A DNA stretch of 64,000 nt from CAYSCW01 sp964429795 (GCA_964429795.1 CAYSCW010000013.1:12734-76733), one strand, 5' to 3'; shown: positions 8,511-17,924, numbered from the stretch's first letter. The notes: generated by a model from the sequence alone, not told the origin. Program-made: numbers and translations.

Positions 8511-9251
8511 ATGCGCTATCTTGTGTTTACAGATATCCACGGTAACCTGGAGGCTTTCCTCGCTCTTCTGAAATTTTCCAAGAGACATAAGATCGACTAT
8601 TATCTCTTTCTCGGAGACCTGGTGGGTTATGGGGCTTCTCCCAACGAAATCATCCAGAAGATCCGCACGCTCAAACCCATGTCTATGATCAGAGGAAACC
8701 ACGACAAGGCTGTCTGCGGTCTGGATTCAATCCAGACATTTAATCCCATAGCAGCCTCGGCCATCCACTGGACCGCCAGCCACCTCAACAAGAGAAGCAT
8801 CGAATACCTTTTCAAACTCAAACAAGGGCCCGTGATTGTCCACAAGGACATCACCATCTGTCACGGGGCTCCTTTCGACGAAGATCATTATATCTTCGGC
8901 GAATTCGACGCCGGCGAAGCCTTCCTTCACTTTAATACATCCATCTGCTTTTTTGGACACACCCACTTTCCCTTCGTCTACACGGAAAAAGACCACCTGG
9001 TGGAGGGAACCTTCCTCATCGGCGACTTCAATGAAATCAAGCTTGAAAAAGGGGCGCGCTACCTGATCAACCCCGGCTCTGTGGGTCAGCCGCGAGACAG
9101 AGACAGCAAGGCTGCCTGCGCCATCTACGACTCAACAGCAAAAAAAGTAAAATTCTTCAGGATGGAATACAACATAAAAGAAGCCCAGGAGAAAATTCTG
9201 AGAGCCGGACTGCCTCGCGCTCTGGGCGAAAGGCTCTGGCTGGGGATTTAG
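8511..9251 (+). CDS. Metallophosphoesterase (YfcE/MJ0936-like)
   Basis: The calcineurin-like dinuclear metal motifs are complete and in order: D-x-H (FTDIHGN, D8/H10), GDLVGYG, GNHD, CHGAP, and GHTH. These are followed by the NPGSVGQPRD segment that is typical of this small phosphodiesterase family. The 246-residue protein has no signal peptide and is cytoplasmic; the substrate is unknown. It starts 3 bp after lipA and 6 bp before the alkyltransferase gene, so the three are probably co-transcribed. Confidence 0.9.
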   Translation: MRYLVFTDIHGNLEAFLALLKFSKRHKIDYYLFLGDLVGYGASPNEIIQKIRTLKPMSMIRGNHDKAVCGLDSIQTFNPIAASAIHWTASHLNKRSIEYLFKLKQGPVIVHKDITICHGAPFDEDHYIFGEFDAGEAFLHFNTSICFFGHTHFPFVYTEKDHLVEGTFLIGDFNEIKLEKGARYLINPGSVGQPRDRDSKAACAIYDSTAKKVKFFRMEYNIKEAQEKILRAGLPRALGERLWLGI

Positions 9252-9257
9252 CTGCCC

Positions 9258-9758
9258 ATGTTTTATACAATCCTGGATTTCCCAAAGGGAAGCATTTTCC
9301 TTGCTAAAAGCGGCAAGGGATTAAGCTCTGCCGAATTCATGAAATCCCGCCGGGATCTGGGGAGAGTGACCAAATTCTTTAGAGAGAGGGATATTCCTCT
9401 TGTAGAGGACAGGGTTAAATTCCAGCTTGAGGAGAGGCTATTCCGGCAGTACTTTGAAGGAAGAGAGGTGGATTTCAAGGCTCTCTCTCTTGATCGCCTC
9501 ACAGGGACGGCATTCCAGAGAAAAGTCTGGCTGGAGACAAGAAAGATCCCTTATGGGAAAACAGAAACCTACAAATCCCTGGCCAGGAGACTGCATCACA
9601 GGGGATACCGTAGCATCGGCCAGGCTCTCTCCAGAAATCCTCTGCTCATCGTGATTCCCTGCCACAGGGTTTTAAGCTCTGACGGAGGCCTGGGTGGCTT
9701 CTCAGCAGGATTGGAGCTCAAGAAATATCTGCTGGATCTGGAGAGAGGAAAAGCATAG
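9258..9758 (+). CDS. ogt: Methylated-DNA--[protein]-cysteine S-methyltransferase
   Basis: This suicide DNA-repair protein removes alkyl groups from O6-alkylguanine onto its own cysteine. The active-site motif PCHRV is intact (C135), preceded by the helix-turn-helix region TAFQRKVWLETRKIPYGKT and the YRSIGQALSRNPLLIVI segment, and followed by GGLGGFSAGLELKKYLL. Length 166 and the poorly conserved N-domain fit Ogt/MGMT. It is the last gene of the lipA cluster and converges on the DUF1848 gene with a 12-bp gap. Confidence 0.94.
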   Translation: MFYTILDFPKGSIFLAKSGKGLSSAEFMKSRRDLGRVTKFFRERDIPLVEDRVKFQLEERLFRQYFEGREVDFKALSLDRLTGTAFQRKVWLETRKIPYGKTETYKSLARRLHHRGYRSIGQALSRNPLLIVIPCHRVLSSDGGLGGFSAGLELKKYLLDLERGKA

Positions 9759-9770
9759 TTTAATTCCCGG

Positions 9771-10616
9771 TCAAACTCTGGGGTTGGCATAGCAGTAAAG
9801 ACAGGAGTGGGGACAAAACTGAGTGTAGCTTCCTATATCCACTGATTCCGTGCAGCGGCACTCCTGGCGCTGGCTTTTATCCTTCTTGAGCGAAACGGGT
9901 TCCTTGTGCGGGTGAAGGAGCTGGAGGAGATGTCCGTCTATACAGGCCGAGGGTGATACGCCCGGTACTTCGGCCAAAAAATTTTGGCTGCAGGAATAAA
10001 GACGCAAACCGTACTGCCTGGCGCTCTGAACGAGGAGCTCGGTCGTTTCTTTTTTCTCCTGGAGAGAAGGGTCAACATAAGAGAAGTCGTATTTTGCTGC
10101 CCGCCTCTTGGCTTTTCTGTACCACTGCGCGAAGCTAAACCGCACATCCTTTATTCCCCGGCTCTGGAGATGGGGCGCGAGCTTCTCAAAAAAGCGAAGG
10201 TTTGTTTTAAGTCTTCCTTCTTCTTTCCAATAGACGATCGGGTCAAAACGCAGAGAAATTCTCTCCGGTTTTCCCACAATCTTTGTCAGGGGCTCAAGCT
10301 GTAAAAGAGCCTGCGAGAACGGAGGCACTTCCTTTTCTATGAATGTTCCACCCAGTCCTGTGATGGTGAAATGGAGATAAAGCTGGTCATATTTTTGGAG
10401 TATGTCTTTCAGGCTGAAAGCATTGTTAATAAGGTTTGAGAAATTCTTCGACCAGAGGACTACCGTGTGGACATTGGCCGGGTTCAGATCAGCCGTGTAG
10501 GTGCGGCCAGAAGGGCCGAGGATCCTGGCACTTTCTTCCTTCAGGGCCGAAGAGAACCATTCAGGAAAGAAAGCCACAAGATCCGTGCGTCTTGATGCGC
10601 TGATGACTTTCCTCAT
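9771..10616 (-). CDS. DUF1848 family protein (Cys-rich C-terminus)
   Basis: The N-terminus VISASRRTDLVAFFPEWF and the internal blocks VVLWSKNFSN, LHFTITGLGGTFIEKEVPP and RISLRFDPIVYW are characteristic of the DUF1848 family. The C-terminus has clustered cysteines (CRCTESVDIG, then FCPHSCLYCYANP) that resemble a radical-SAM-type C-x3-C-x2-C placed at the end of the protein, so Fe-S binding is likely. The function is unknown. It is divergent from the LptB-like gene with 64 bp between the starts. 281 residues, cytoplasmic. Confidence 0.85.
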   Translation of the reverse strand: MRKVISASRRTDLVAFFPEWFSSALKEESARILGPSGRTYTADLNPANVHTVVLWSKNFSNLINNAFSLKDILQKYDQLYLHFTITGLGGTFIEKEVPPFSQALLQLEPLTKIVGKPERISLRFDPIVYWKEEGRLKTNLRFFEKLAPHLQSRGIKDVRFSFAQWYRKAKRRAAKYDFSYVDPSLQEKKETTELLVQSARQYGLRLYSCSQNFLAEVPGVSPSACIDGHLLQLLHPHKEPVSLKKDKSQRQECRCTESVDIGSYTQFCPHSCLYCYANPRV

Positions 10617-10625
10617 TGAGCCGCC

Positions 10626-10654
10626 TTGACAGCCTGTAAGTTTAACCTTAGTAT
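10626..10654 (+). promoter_or_regulatory. Sigma-70-type promoter of the LptB-like gene
   Basis: TTGACA (10626-10631), a 17-bp spacer, then TAGTAT (10649-10654). The start codon is at 10681. Confidence 0.55.
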
Positions 10655-10680
10655 TTTAGCTGACAAAAAAAGAGGGAGCA

Positions 10681-11514
10681 ATGACTATTCTGCATGCAGA
10701 GCGGCTGACCAAGAGTTACAATCAGCGGGTGGTGGTGAATGAGGTGGATATCAACATTCACTCAGGAGAGATAATCGCCTTTCTGGGAAGAAACGGAGCC
10801 GGAAAGACCACCACCTTCCAGATGATTGTGGGCCTGGTCAAGCCAGACAGAGGGGAGATTTATCTCGATAAGGAGGATATATCCAAGCATCCTACTTATC
10901 AGAGGGCGAGTGAGGGTATCACCTATCTCCCCCAGGAAGATTCTGTTTTTCTCAAGGCCACGGTGGAAGAGAATATGAAGCTAGTGCTTGAGCTTCAGCC
11001 TTACAGCAAAAAAGAGCAGAAAGAGATTGCCACCCAGCTCCTGGATGAACTGGGGCTTCTGGAATTAAGCAAACAGCATGCCTATAAATTGTCGGGAGGT
11101 GAGCGACGGCGGCTTGAGATCTGCCGCTCCCTCATCCTCAAGCCCAAGCTTCTTCTCCTGGATGAACCCTTCACAGGAATCGATCCTCTGACCATTATCG
11201 AGCTGCAAAGAATCATCCTCAATCAAAAAAAGAAGGGCATCGGGATCATCCTTTCCGACCACAATGTCCGGGACACCTTTAAGATTACAGACCGCGCTTA
11301 TATCATAGATGAGGGGAAGATATTAACCCAAGGAAATCCGAAGGAGATAGCCTCTAACGACTTGGCAAGAGAGCGCTTTCTGGGGAAGGATTTCAGGATG
11401 GGAGGCGAAGTGCGGCCCGCCTTTACTCGGAGAAAAGATGATCGCCCAGGGTCTCCCCCAGGAAGAGAAGAAAAAGAAAATAATAACAAACAAGAAGAAC
11501 CCCATAAAAAATGA
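10681..11514 (+). CDS. lptB: LPS export ABC transporter ATP-binding protein
   Basis: All ABC-ATPase motifs are present: Walker A GRNGAGKTT (36-44), Q-loop LPQEDSVF, signature LSGGERRR, Walker B LLLLDEPFTGIDP, and the H-loop SDHNV. The HNVRDTFKITDRAYIIDEG segment is typical of LptB, the ATPase that drives LPS transport through LptFG. It is 277 residues, longer than the usual roughly 240, because of a charged hydrophilic tail (about 240-277). That tail is encoded by sequence that overlaps the 3' end of the convergent gene by 92 bp. lptFG, lptA and lptC are not in the window. Confidence 0.88.
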   Translation: MTILHAERLTKSYNQRVVVNEVDINIHSGEIIAFLGRNGAGKTTTFQMIVGLVKPDRGEIYLDKEDISKHPTYQRASEGITYLPQEDSVFLKATVEENMKLVLELQPYSKKEQKEIATQLLDELGLLELSKQHAYKLSGGERRRLEICRSLILKPKLLLLDEPFTGIDPLTIIELQRIILNQKKKGIGIILSDHNVRDTFKITDRAYIIDEGKILTQGNPKEIASNDLARERFLGKDFRMGGEVRPAFTRRKDDRPGSPPGREEKENNNKQEEPHKK

Positions 11515-12656
11515 TGACGGTGAGAGTGGCGGCTGAGATCAACCGAAAGAGGGAAACTCCCATAACCCGGGAAGCCACCCAGATGGCGATAAGCCAGAAA
11601 ATCCCGATAAAGAAAATGTCAAAAGCTCTCGACTTTAACCATAACGCCATGCCTGAGGGCGGTTTTATCCTCATCCCTTGCTTTTCTTCCCTGGTAACCT
11701 GGTCAAAAGGGATAGACTTCTGAGGCTCCTCCTCTGGAATGCCGATTCCTGAATCAAAAGAGGGAGTATCCCCTTCGGGGGGCATCTGCTCAGAAATGGA
11801 ATCTAATTCTTCTCCCTCGAGGACTTCCTCTGGGCTTTCTTCCTCTATAGAAGGAGTATCCTCGGGAGGCGTTTCCCTCATCCTTGCTGCCCAGGGAGGC
11901 AATTCCTCATCGATTTCCGGCCTTCCCTCTTCCGCTTTTCTTTCTTCTCTATCTTTTTTTATGGAATTCAGGAATCTCTCTATTTCCCTTTTTTCCATCT
12001 CTGTTGTGTCGATTGCTTTTTCCAGCTCTTCTGTTTTGAAGGTGAGTTCCTTCTGGCTTTTCTCTTCTGCCTCTGCTTTTCCTTCCTTTATTTCTTCTAT
12101 TTCCTGCTCGACTGGAAGTTCTTTACCTCCCTCTTCCTTTTCTTTCTCCTCTTCTTCCTCAAAGATTCTGTCTGTGGGCTCTACCCTCTCATATTCATCT
12201 GTATCGGTGGGAGCCATATGCGGGGGCTCCAGTTTTCCTTTCTCCAGTGCTTCTTCGACCGAAGGCTCCTCATCATCTGAGCTTTCTTCTTCAACGAATT
12301 CTGACTCTTCTTCTGCTTCTTCNNNNNNNNNNNNNNNNNNNNNNNNNNNNNNNNNNNNNNNNNNNNNNNNNNNNNNNNNNNNNNNNNNNNNNNNNNNNNN
12401 NNNNNNNNNNNNNNNNNNNNNNTTCTTCCGGAGTGGGTGCTTTTTTTGCTCTTTTTCTTCTTTTCTTCTCGGGATTCTCCTCTACTTCTTCCTCCTCTGG
12501 CTCCTCCTCTAGCTCATCGTCAACGATCTTTTCACCGGGAATTTCTTCCTCGATGAATTCATCCTCGGGAAAGAGAAGCTGTGTGCCGCAGTTTGAGCAG
12601 TATTCGGAGCTCTCGTCGATGATAGCTTTACAATAGGGACACCTTCTTAACGCCAT
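11423..12656 (-). CDS. Zinc-ribbon, acidic, membrane protein (interrupted by assembly gap)
   Basis: The gene starts at ATG 12656 with a zinc ribbon, C-x2-C at CPYC and CSNC (MALRRCPYCKAIIDESSEYC). A long Glu/Asp-rich low-complexity region follows and then two C-terminal transmembrane segments (IFFIGIFWLIAIWVAS and LTVIIFYGVLLVCYYFLFLLFLG), ending LGETLGDHLF in the manner of RDD-like domains. The 100-N gap at 12323-12422 lies in the acidic repeat. The flanking frames differ by one across the nominal gap, so the gap size is arbitrary; both flanks are open and read into the gap. The function is unknown. The gene converges on lptB and overlaps it by 92 bp. Confidence 0.75.
12323..12422. other. 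Assembly gap (100 N)
   Basis: Exactly 100 undetermined bases lie inside a GAA/GAG-rich acidic coding stretch. The round size suggests a scaffolding placeholder rather than a measured length. Confidence 0.99.
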
Positions 12657-12839
12657 TATCCTATTTATATAAGGAAAAATACCTATTGTCAATCAGAGAA
12701 CAAAATAAGGGTGTCAGGAACTGTCTGAAATTCAATAATTTGTATTTAATCCATTTTTTTGGATCATCCCGAAAAATACTATTCCACTATTCCTCATCTA
12801 ATTTACTGATTTAAATTCATTTAGCCCAGGACTTGGAAC

Positions 12840-12856
12840 TGGCATGATTTTTGCAT
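12840..12856 (+). promoter_or_regulatory. Sigma-54 (-24/-12) promoter upstream of the TonB receptor gene
   Basis: TGGCATGATTTTTGCAT has GG at 12841-12842 and GC at 12853-12854 with exactly 10 bp between, as the -24/-12 consensus requires. Transcription would begin near 12866 and give a leader of about 340 nt before the receptor start at 13206. Confidence 0.7.
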
Positions 12857-13205
12857 GTTTAATATATCTCATTTTTGTTGTATTATTTCTACAAAAAGAA
12901 ATGAAAATAAAGAAGAAATAGATTTTATATCGTTAGCTACCTCTTTCTACGCAAAAATGCTTCAGAGGAAGAAGGATGATTATTCCCTTGAGCTCTCAAA
13001 GAAGGGAGATTCTAGACTCATAAAGTTAGAAAACCTAAACGTTAGAAAAGGGGGTGATAATCAAGCAGTAGGATATCGCTTTGGGATTAATGTTAGGAGT
13101 GCAAATGAAGCTTTTGCTTCAGATCCAAGAAAGATCTCACTCCTTGGGTTTAGGGATTATGAATTTGATAAGATTGAAAATATAAAAAACTGTTAGGAGG
13201 GATTT
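12857..13205 (+). other. Long leader before the TonB receptor gene
   Basis: About 340 nt lie between the -24/-12 promoter and the receptor start. A frame is open from ATG 12957 to 13196 (79 codons), but that ATG has no ribosome-binding site and the product resembles nothing I know. The leader contains the 18-mer GAATTTGATAAGATTGAA (13161-13178), which recurs near the receptor's 3' end (15921-15938). It could be a regulatory leader or the debris of an older gene. Confidence 0.4.
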
Positions 13206-15989
13206 ATGAAAAAATTTTCACTTTTCAGTCTCATGTTTCTTTTGGTGTTTGCGTTTGGTTTTTCGCAAACAGGGCAAGAAGGAAAAATTCAAGGTACAGT
13301 CCTCGATGAAGAAGGAGTTCTACTCCCCGGGGTAACAGTTATAATTTCTTCGCCCTCTCTTATTGTTCCAGAGATTTCCAGAATCACCAACGTCAACGGT
13401 TTCTTCCGCTTTCCTTCTCTTCCTCCCGGTACTTATGAAGTAACATGCCAAATTGAAGGATTTAACACAAACATAAGAAAAGGCATTATCGTCAGTGCGG
13501 GTAAAACCACTTCTATAGAAGTAACCTTGACTGTTGCAACAATCGAGGAAGAAATAGTTGTCGAAGGTGTATCTCCCACAGTTGACAGACAGACTACCAC
13601 GAAGACGGCCACAATAGACAGGGACTTTATTACAAGTATTCCCGCAACCAGAACATTCGGTACTTATATTGCTATGACACCTGGTATGACTGGAGGCACC
13701 TCTCATGGAGGATCAGTAAGGGATAATATTTTCAGTATTGACGGAGTTAATACTGCTGATGCCGCTGTTGGCACAGAAGCAATTTTCTTCAGTATGGATA
13801 CAATAGAGGAAATATCCGTACAGACCGGTGGGCTTTCCGCTGAACACGGACAGGTTCGTGGAGCTATTGCAAACGCAGTCAGTAAATCAGGTGGAAATGA
13901 ATTCCACGGTTCTGCAAATATGTATTACAAAGGTGAGAAATTCCAGTCAAACAACACAAAAGGTACTCCTTTAGAAGGTGAAGAAAGCGGTTTCAAGTAT
14001 GAAATGGAACCAGGAATCAACCTTGGTGGTCCTGTCATCAAAGACAAGCTCTGGTTTTTTATCAATGCCAGTTTTTGGAAACAAGAACAAATTGTTTCTG
14101 GGTACCCTTATGACAAAGAAGAAGAAACAGGAGTTGATCAGTACAGACCATATCCTTACATAAAATTAACCTTTCAGCCGAACCAGGATAATAGATTCAT
14201 CTTTAACTACAGATACTCAGATATAAGCAGAAATCACAGAGGCGCCAGCAGATACCAGACCGAAGACACAACCTGGAGACAGGAAACGCCAACACATGTT
14301 ATAAATCTGCATTACACAAGATTCTTTGGAACTAACTTTTTTATGAATCTTAAAGCCTTTGCCTATCTTACAGACTTCAGCCTGTACAGAAAAAATGATC
14401 AAGCTAATTTCTATGAATATACTACCGGCCTGAATTCCGGAAGTTATGGATACAATGACCTTAATCCTCGTGATCGGTATTCAATAGAGGCTGATGGAAC
14501 AATATTCATCGAAGATTTCATGGGATCCCATGAAATAAAGACTGGATTTGAATACATGCTGGGCTCTACAGGCAGGACATTGGAATTTGCCAGACATCCC
14601 GTAAACGGTATGACTTTTGTTTATACATATAATGGAAGTCCCTATTATGGTTATTATTATGCCCCGTATGACGTGAAAGAGAAGAGCCTGAATATCGCTT
14701 TGTACCTCCAGGATACCTGGAATATCTCCAGCAGACTGACAGCCAATCTCGGAATAAGGTTTGACCGTATGCAGGGGATATATCCTCCACAACTGGAAGA
14801 TGAAGGTGAACAGGAGCTTTTCGGCTACACATACAACAGAAGTATTACAAAATCAATAACCGCCTACACATGGAATGTCCTTGCCCCGCGATTGGGACTC
14901 ATCTATGACCTTGTGGGAGATGGCAAAACTATGCTTAAGGCAAGTTTCTCAAGATATTACGTGGCAAATCTCACTCAGTGGGTTTCCCGGGGAAACCCCA
15001 ATGGCTGGGTTGATTATGGTGCATATATAAATCCAGACTGGACAACAGGAAGAGTCTTTGCTCTAGATATATCAGGCCCTGAATATGCTCCTAAGTACGG
15101 GTATGGAGATTATGGTTTTAAGACACCTTACACAGATGAATTCATAATAGGTTTTGAGAGAGAGATATTTGAAGATGCCTCTATAGGGATTAGATATATC
15201 AAGAAATGGGATAGAAACCTTATAGAAGATGCTAACGCAAACAACATTGACATTGACAAGCTTCTTAGTACCGGTGAGTATGATTGGATAAATTATACCC
15301 AGGTTAACACAACAGATCCTTCCGATAACTCCACTGTAACCTTCTGGGAACAGCTCGCAGTTTACCCATCAGAAGAATACATGATCAATCCTCCAGATGC
15401 AAAAAGAGATTATGATGGCGTGGAAATAACTCTTGATAAAAGATATTCACACGGATGGCAGCTTAAAGCCTCATATGTGTGGGGACACTCAAGAGGCTTA
15501 GTTGGAACTGACTTTAATGATAGCTGGAGCGGAACCGGTTACTATGATGACCCCAATGCCCATATAAATGCAATCGGAAGATTCCCCCTTGAAAGAAAAC
15601 ATCAGGTGAAGCTACAGGGAATGGTAAGAGGGCCTCTCGGAATCAACTTAGGAGGTTACTTCAGATACTTATCCGGACAGAGGTATACAAGACAGATTAG
15701 AAGTACCGATCTTGGATTGAGTCTTTACCAGGGCAATGAAACTATCTATGCAGAAGGAAGAGGCTCAAGAGCATATCCAGCACTTACTATATTGGATTTA
15801 AGACTTGAAAAAGAGTTCAGAATTGGAAGAACTACCTTTGCAGTTTTTGGCGATGTGTACAGTGTTTTTAACCAAAACAAAGCAACCGATGTGTATACTA
15901 TTTCCAGTAACTCAAGTATCGAATTTGATAAGATTGAAGCGATTCAGGACCCAAGAATTTTCCAGATTGGTGCAAGATTTGAATTCTAG
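13206..15989 (+). CDS. TonB-dependent receptor with carboxypeptidase-regulatory domain (Oar-like)
   Basis: The 927-residue outer-membrane protein has a signal peptide (cleavage near GFSQTG). An N-terminal carboxypeptidase-regulatory-like beta domain follows (about 27-110; GKIQGTVLDEEGVLLPGVTV, FFRFPSLPPGTYEVTCQIEG). The plug domain comes next (about 125-235; IDGVNTADAAVG, then GQVRGAIANAVSKSGGNEFHG), and then a large TonB-type beta-barrel ending in phenylalanine (IGARFEF), the outer-membrane assembly signal. Such receptors import a large ligand using TonB energy; the ligand here is unknown. The start has an AGGAGGG ribosome-binding site. The gene is preceded by a sigma-54-type promoter and followed by a strong terminator. 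Confidence 0.92.
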   Translation: MKKFSLFSLMFLLVFAFGFSQTGQEGKIQGTVLDEEGVLLPGVTVIISSPSLIVPEISRITNVNGFFRFPSLPPGTYEVTCQIEGFNTNIRKGIIVSAGKTTSIEVTLTVATIEEEIVVEGVSPTVDRQTTTKTATIDRDFITSIPATRTFGTYIAMTPGMTGGTSHGGSVRDNIFSIDGVNTADAAVGTEAIFFSMDTIEEISVQTGGLSAEHGQVRGAIANAVSKSGGNEFHGSANMYYKGEKFQSNNTKGTPLEGEESGFKYEMEPGINLGGPVIKDKLWFFINASFWKQEQIVSGYPYDKEEETGVDQYRPYPYIKLTFQPNQDNRFIFNYRYSDISRNHRGASRYQTEDTTWRQETPTHVINLHYTRFFGTNFFMNLKAFAYLTDFSLYRKNDQANFYEYTTGLNSGSYGYNDLNPRDRYSIEADGTIFIEDFMGSHEIKTGFEYMLGSTGRTLEFARHPVNGMTFVYTYNGSPYYGYYYAPYDVKEKSLNIALYLQDTWNISSRLTANLGIRFDRMQGIYPPQLEDEGEQELFGYTYNRSITKSITAYTWNVLAPRLGLIYDLVGDGKTMLKASFSRYYVANLTQWVSRGNPNGWVDYGAYINPDWTTGRVFALDISGPEYAPKYGYGDYGFKTPYTDEFIIGFEREIFEDASIGIRYIKKWDRNLIEDANANNIDIDKLLSTGEYDWINYTQVNTTDPSDNSTVTFWEQLAVYPSEEYMINPPDAKRDYDGVEITLDKRYSHGWQLKASYVWGHSRGLVGTDFNDSWSGTGYYDDPNAHINAIGRFPLERKHQVKLQGMVRGPLGINLGGYFRYLSGQRYTRQIRSTDLGLSLYQGNETIYAEGRGSRAYPALTILDLRLEKEFRIGRTTFAVFGDVYSVFNQNKATDVYTISSNSSIEFDKIEAIQDPRIFQIGARFEF

Positions 15990-16010
15990 ATAGTAGAGGC
16001 CGAAAAACAA

Positions 16011-16047
16011 GAAAAGGGGGAGACACAAAGAGTGTCTTCCCCTTTTT
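16011..16047 (+). terminator. Rho-independent terminator after the TonB receptor gene
   Basis: AAAAGGGGGAGACAC pairs with GTGTCTTCCCCTTTTT around a short AAAGA-type loop. The stem is about 15 bp with one G-T pair and ends in a T run. Confidence 0.85.
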
Positions 16048-16092
16048 ATCAAAAAAACTGTTTAACCTTCCCATAAATATCGCGGAGGAAAC

Positions 16093-16947
16093 ATGAAAAG
16101 AATGATTTATGTTTCTGGCATCTTTTTGATATTCATTCTGATGAATTTTACTGTCTTTGCAGGAGACAAGCCAAAAAATATCATGCTTCTCTTTGATATT
16201 AAGGACTATAGCAAAGAAATAGATAACACAATAGATTCGCTCTTCAAAAAAGGCCTTGGCCCAAAGGACCAGCTTATAATTATGACACCTGCAAGTAAAT
16301 TGTACAGCTACTCGAATAAAGTCATTTCACAATCCAGGAAGAAGATCAACGAAGAAGTAAAAGATACACTTAGAAAACACACTTCAATTTCAGGCGCTGA
16401 TTACAGGAATATTTACACTCAAATGCTCAGCTTAGTGAATGAGATAAGGGGAGATGTGGGTTCACAAGATGTAAAAAATCTTATAGCTGCCTATGAAAAC
16501 AATCGAAGAGAATTAAGGATGACCAGAAGGATTAACGAGAAAATGCTCTTAGAGTTCTCAGAGATTTTTAAAAGATCAAAAAAAGTGACCGGTGATACTG
16601 AAAATTATATATATCTCTTTTTCCAGAAAGAACAGAGGCCTATACCTAACAAAGATATAATGAACAGGTTGAGAGAAAATCAACAGATAGCCTTTAAAGT
16701 GATGGAGGTATTCCTGGAGGAACGATCCAGAACAGATTTTGCTTCAGAAGAGATAGGTGAAGAATTCAAAGAAGCTGATGTTATATTTAACTTTATTTAT
16801 ATCAGTCCCAAAGAGATTTCTACAAGAAGGTACCAGTTGGTTGATAACTCCGGAGATTTTTACAGCGCCATGACCAAAATAGTGGATATAACAGGGGGGG
16901 AAAAGATTACCACAACCCAGCCAAAAGTCATCTTTGAAGATAATTAA
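16093..16947 (+). CDS. Exported protein, possibly VWFA-like
   Basis: This 284-residue protein has a signal peptide (about 1-23, ending VFAGD) and a GGAGG ribosome-binding site. The first mature segment KNIMLLFDIKDYSKEIDNTI, followed by GPKDQLIIMTP, resembles the first strand and helix of a von Willebrand A-like fold, but no full MIDAS (DxSxS) is present. The middle is charged and helical. It ends with SAMTKIVDITGGEKI. I cannot name a family. It lies about 100 bp after the TonB receptor gene, beyond its terminator, and overlaps the convergent TPR gene by 4 bp at the stop codons. Confidence 0.6.
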   Translation: MKRMIYVSGIFLIFILMNFTVFAGDKPKNIMLLFDIKDYSKEIDNTIDSLFKKGLGPKDQLIIMTPASKLYSYSNKVISQSRKKINEEVKDTLRKHTSISGADYRNIYTQMLSLVNEIRGDVGSQDVKNLIAAYENNRRELRMTRRINEKMLLEFSEIFKRSKKVTGDTENYIYLFFQKEQRPIPNKDIMNRLRENQQIAFKVMEVFLEERSRTDFASEEIGEEFKEADVIFNFIYISPKEISTRRYQLVDNSGDFYSAMTKIVDITGGEKITTTQPKVIFEDN

Positions 16948-17924
16948 AAATTTTGCTTCTTTTCCAACTGTTTTATTATATCTTTAACAGCGCTTATCTG
17001 GGGATCATCTTCGGGACTTAATTCAACAAATTTATTTAAATAATCGATTGCTGTCTTCATCTCTCCTTTGTTCAAATAACAATATCCCAATTTTAAATAA
17101 GACTTCGGCCATTCGGGTTTTATCTCGGCAGTTAATTTATAATAATAAATTGCTTCATCAATTTTATTTGAGTTAAAAAGAATCTCCGCGACATTATATG
17201 ATAAAGCATGGTTTGAAGGATCGATAGTGATTGATTTCTCAAAATATTCTTTTGCTTTTTCAAAGTCATTTTTATCCATATATAATTCACCAAGACTGGA
17301 ATATATCGATGCGGCAGTTTCATTTCCTTTGATATCATCTTTTTCTTCCTTCAGTTTTTCTAAAACAAATTCAAATTCTTCTATCGCTTTATCATACTGC
17401 TTTAATTTTATATAACAGTTACCAATATTGATTCTTGCTTCATATAATTCCGGTTGTTTTTCAGCAAATTCTTTAAAAACAGCGAGGGCACTTTCATATT
17501 CGCCTCGGTTGTATAAGTTCTCTCCTTTAAGGTACAGCGTTTTTGGATCTTCTTCTTCCAGGCTTTCAATATCTGCAGTTTTCTTTAAAACTATCTCCTG
17601 TTCTAAATTTTTAAGTGTAAATGCACTGATATCAAGTTCTGGAATAACAGTGGGATCATATCCTTCCTTTGATACCTTAATTTGTACAATTGTTTTTCCC
17701 AGGCCAATAAAAGACCATCTTCCCTCTTCATCGGTTGTTGTTGTCATGATAAGCTTATGGACCAATGACTCGAGCTCAACCTTTGCCCCTTTAACAGGAT
17801 TTCCATCTTTATCTACTACCACTCCCTTCAGTCTTGCCTCGCCTCTTCCTTCCTGAGATATGAGGAAATAAGAAAAAACTGCCATGAAGGGAAAAAATAA
17901 CAGTATGACTTTAAATTTTTTCAT
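16944..17924 (-). CDS. Exported CarboxypepD-regulatory / TPR protein
   Basis: The 326-residue protein has an N-terminal membrane or signal segment (about 5-23). A carboxypeptidase-regulatory-like beta domain follows (about 30-110; LKGVVVDKDGNPVKGAKVEL, then GRWSFIGLG). At least five TPR units come after (about 128-320), for example LYLKGENLYNRGEYESALAV, EARINIGNCYIKLKQYDKAI, IYSSLGELYMDKNDFEKAKE and SYLKLGYCYLNKGEMKTAID. It is probably a periplasmic scaffold that recognises peptides or assembles envelope machinery. The beta domain is of the same type as that of the neighbouring TonB receptor. The two genes converge with a third between them, so co-function is only an inference. Confidence 0.8.
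   Translation of the reverse strand: MKKFKVILLFFPFMAVFSYFLISQEGRGEARLKGVVVDKDGNPVKGAKVELESLVHKLIMTTTTDEEGRWSFIGLGKTIVQIKVSKEGYDPTVIPELDISAFTLKNLEQEIVLKKTADIESLEEEDPKTLYLKGENLYNRGEYESALAVFKEFAEKQPELYEARINIGNCYIKLKQYDKAIEEFEFVLEKLKEEKDDIKGNETAASIYSSLGELYMDKNDFEKAKEYFEKSITIDPSNHALSYNVAEILFNSNKIDEAIYYYKLTAEIKPEWPKSYLKLGYCYLNKGEMKTAIDYLNKFVELSPEDDPQISAVKDIIKQLEKKQNF

Noticed and set aside
11739..12512. Serine-rich open frame of over 250 codons on the plus strand
   Set aside because: It is the antisense of the Glu-rich coding region; GAA/GAG read backwards gives TTC/CTC and, in frame, serine. It has no ribosome-binding site and runs through the gap.
12855..13196. 113-codon frame before the TonB receptor gene
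   Set aside because: Its ATG at 12855 overlaps the -12 element and lies upstream of the expected transcription start; it has no ribosome-binding site and no recognisable protein.
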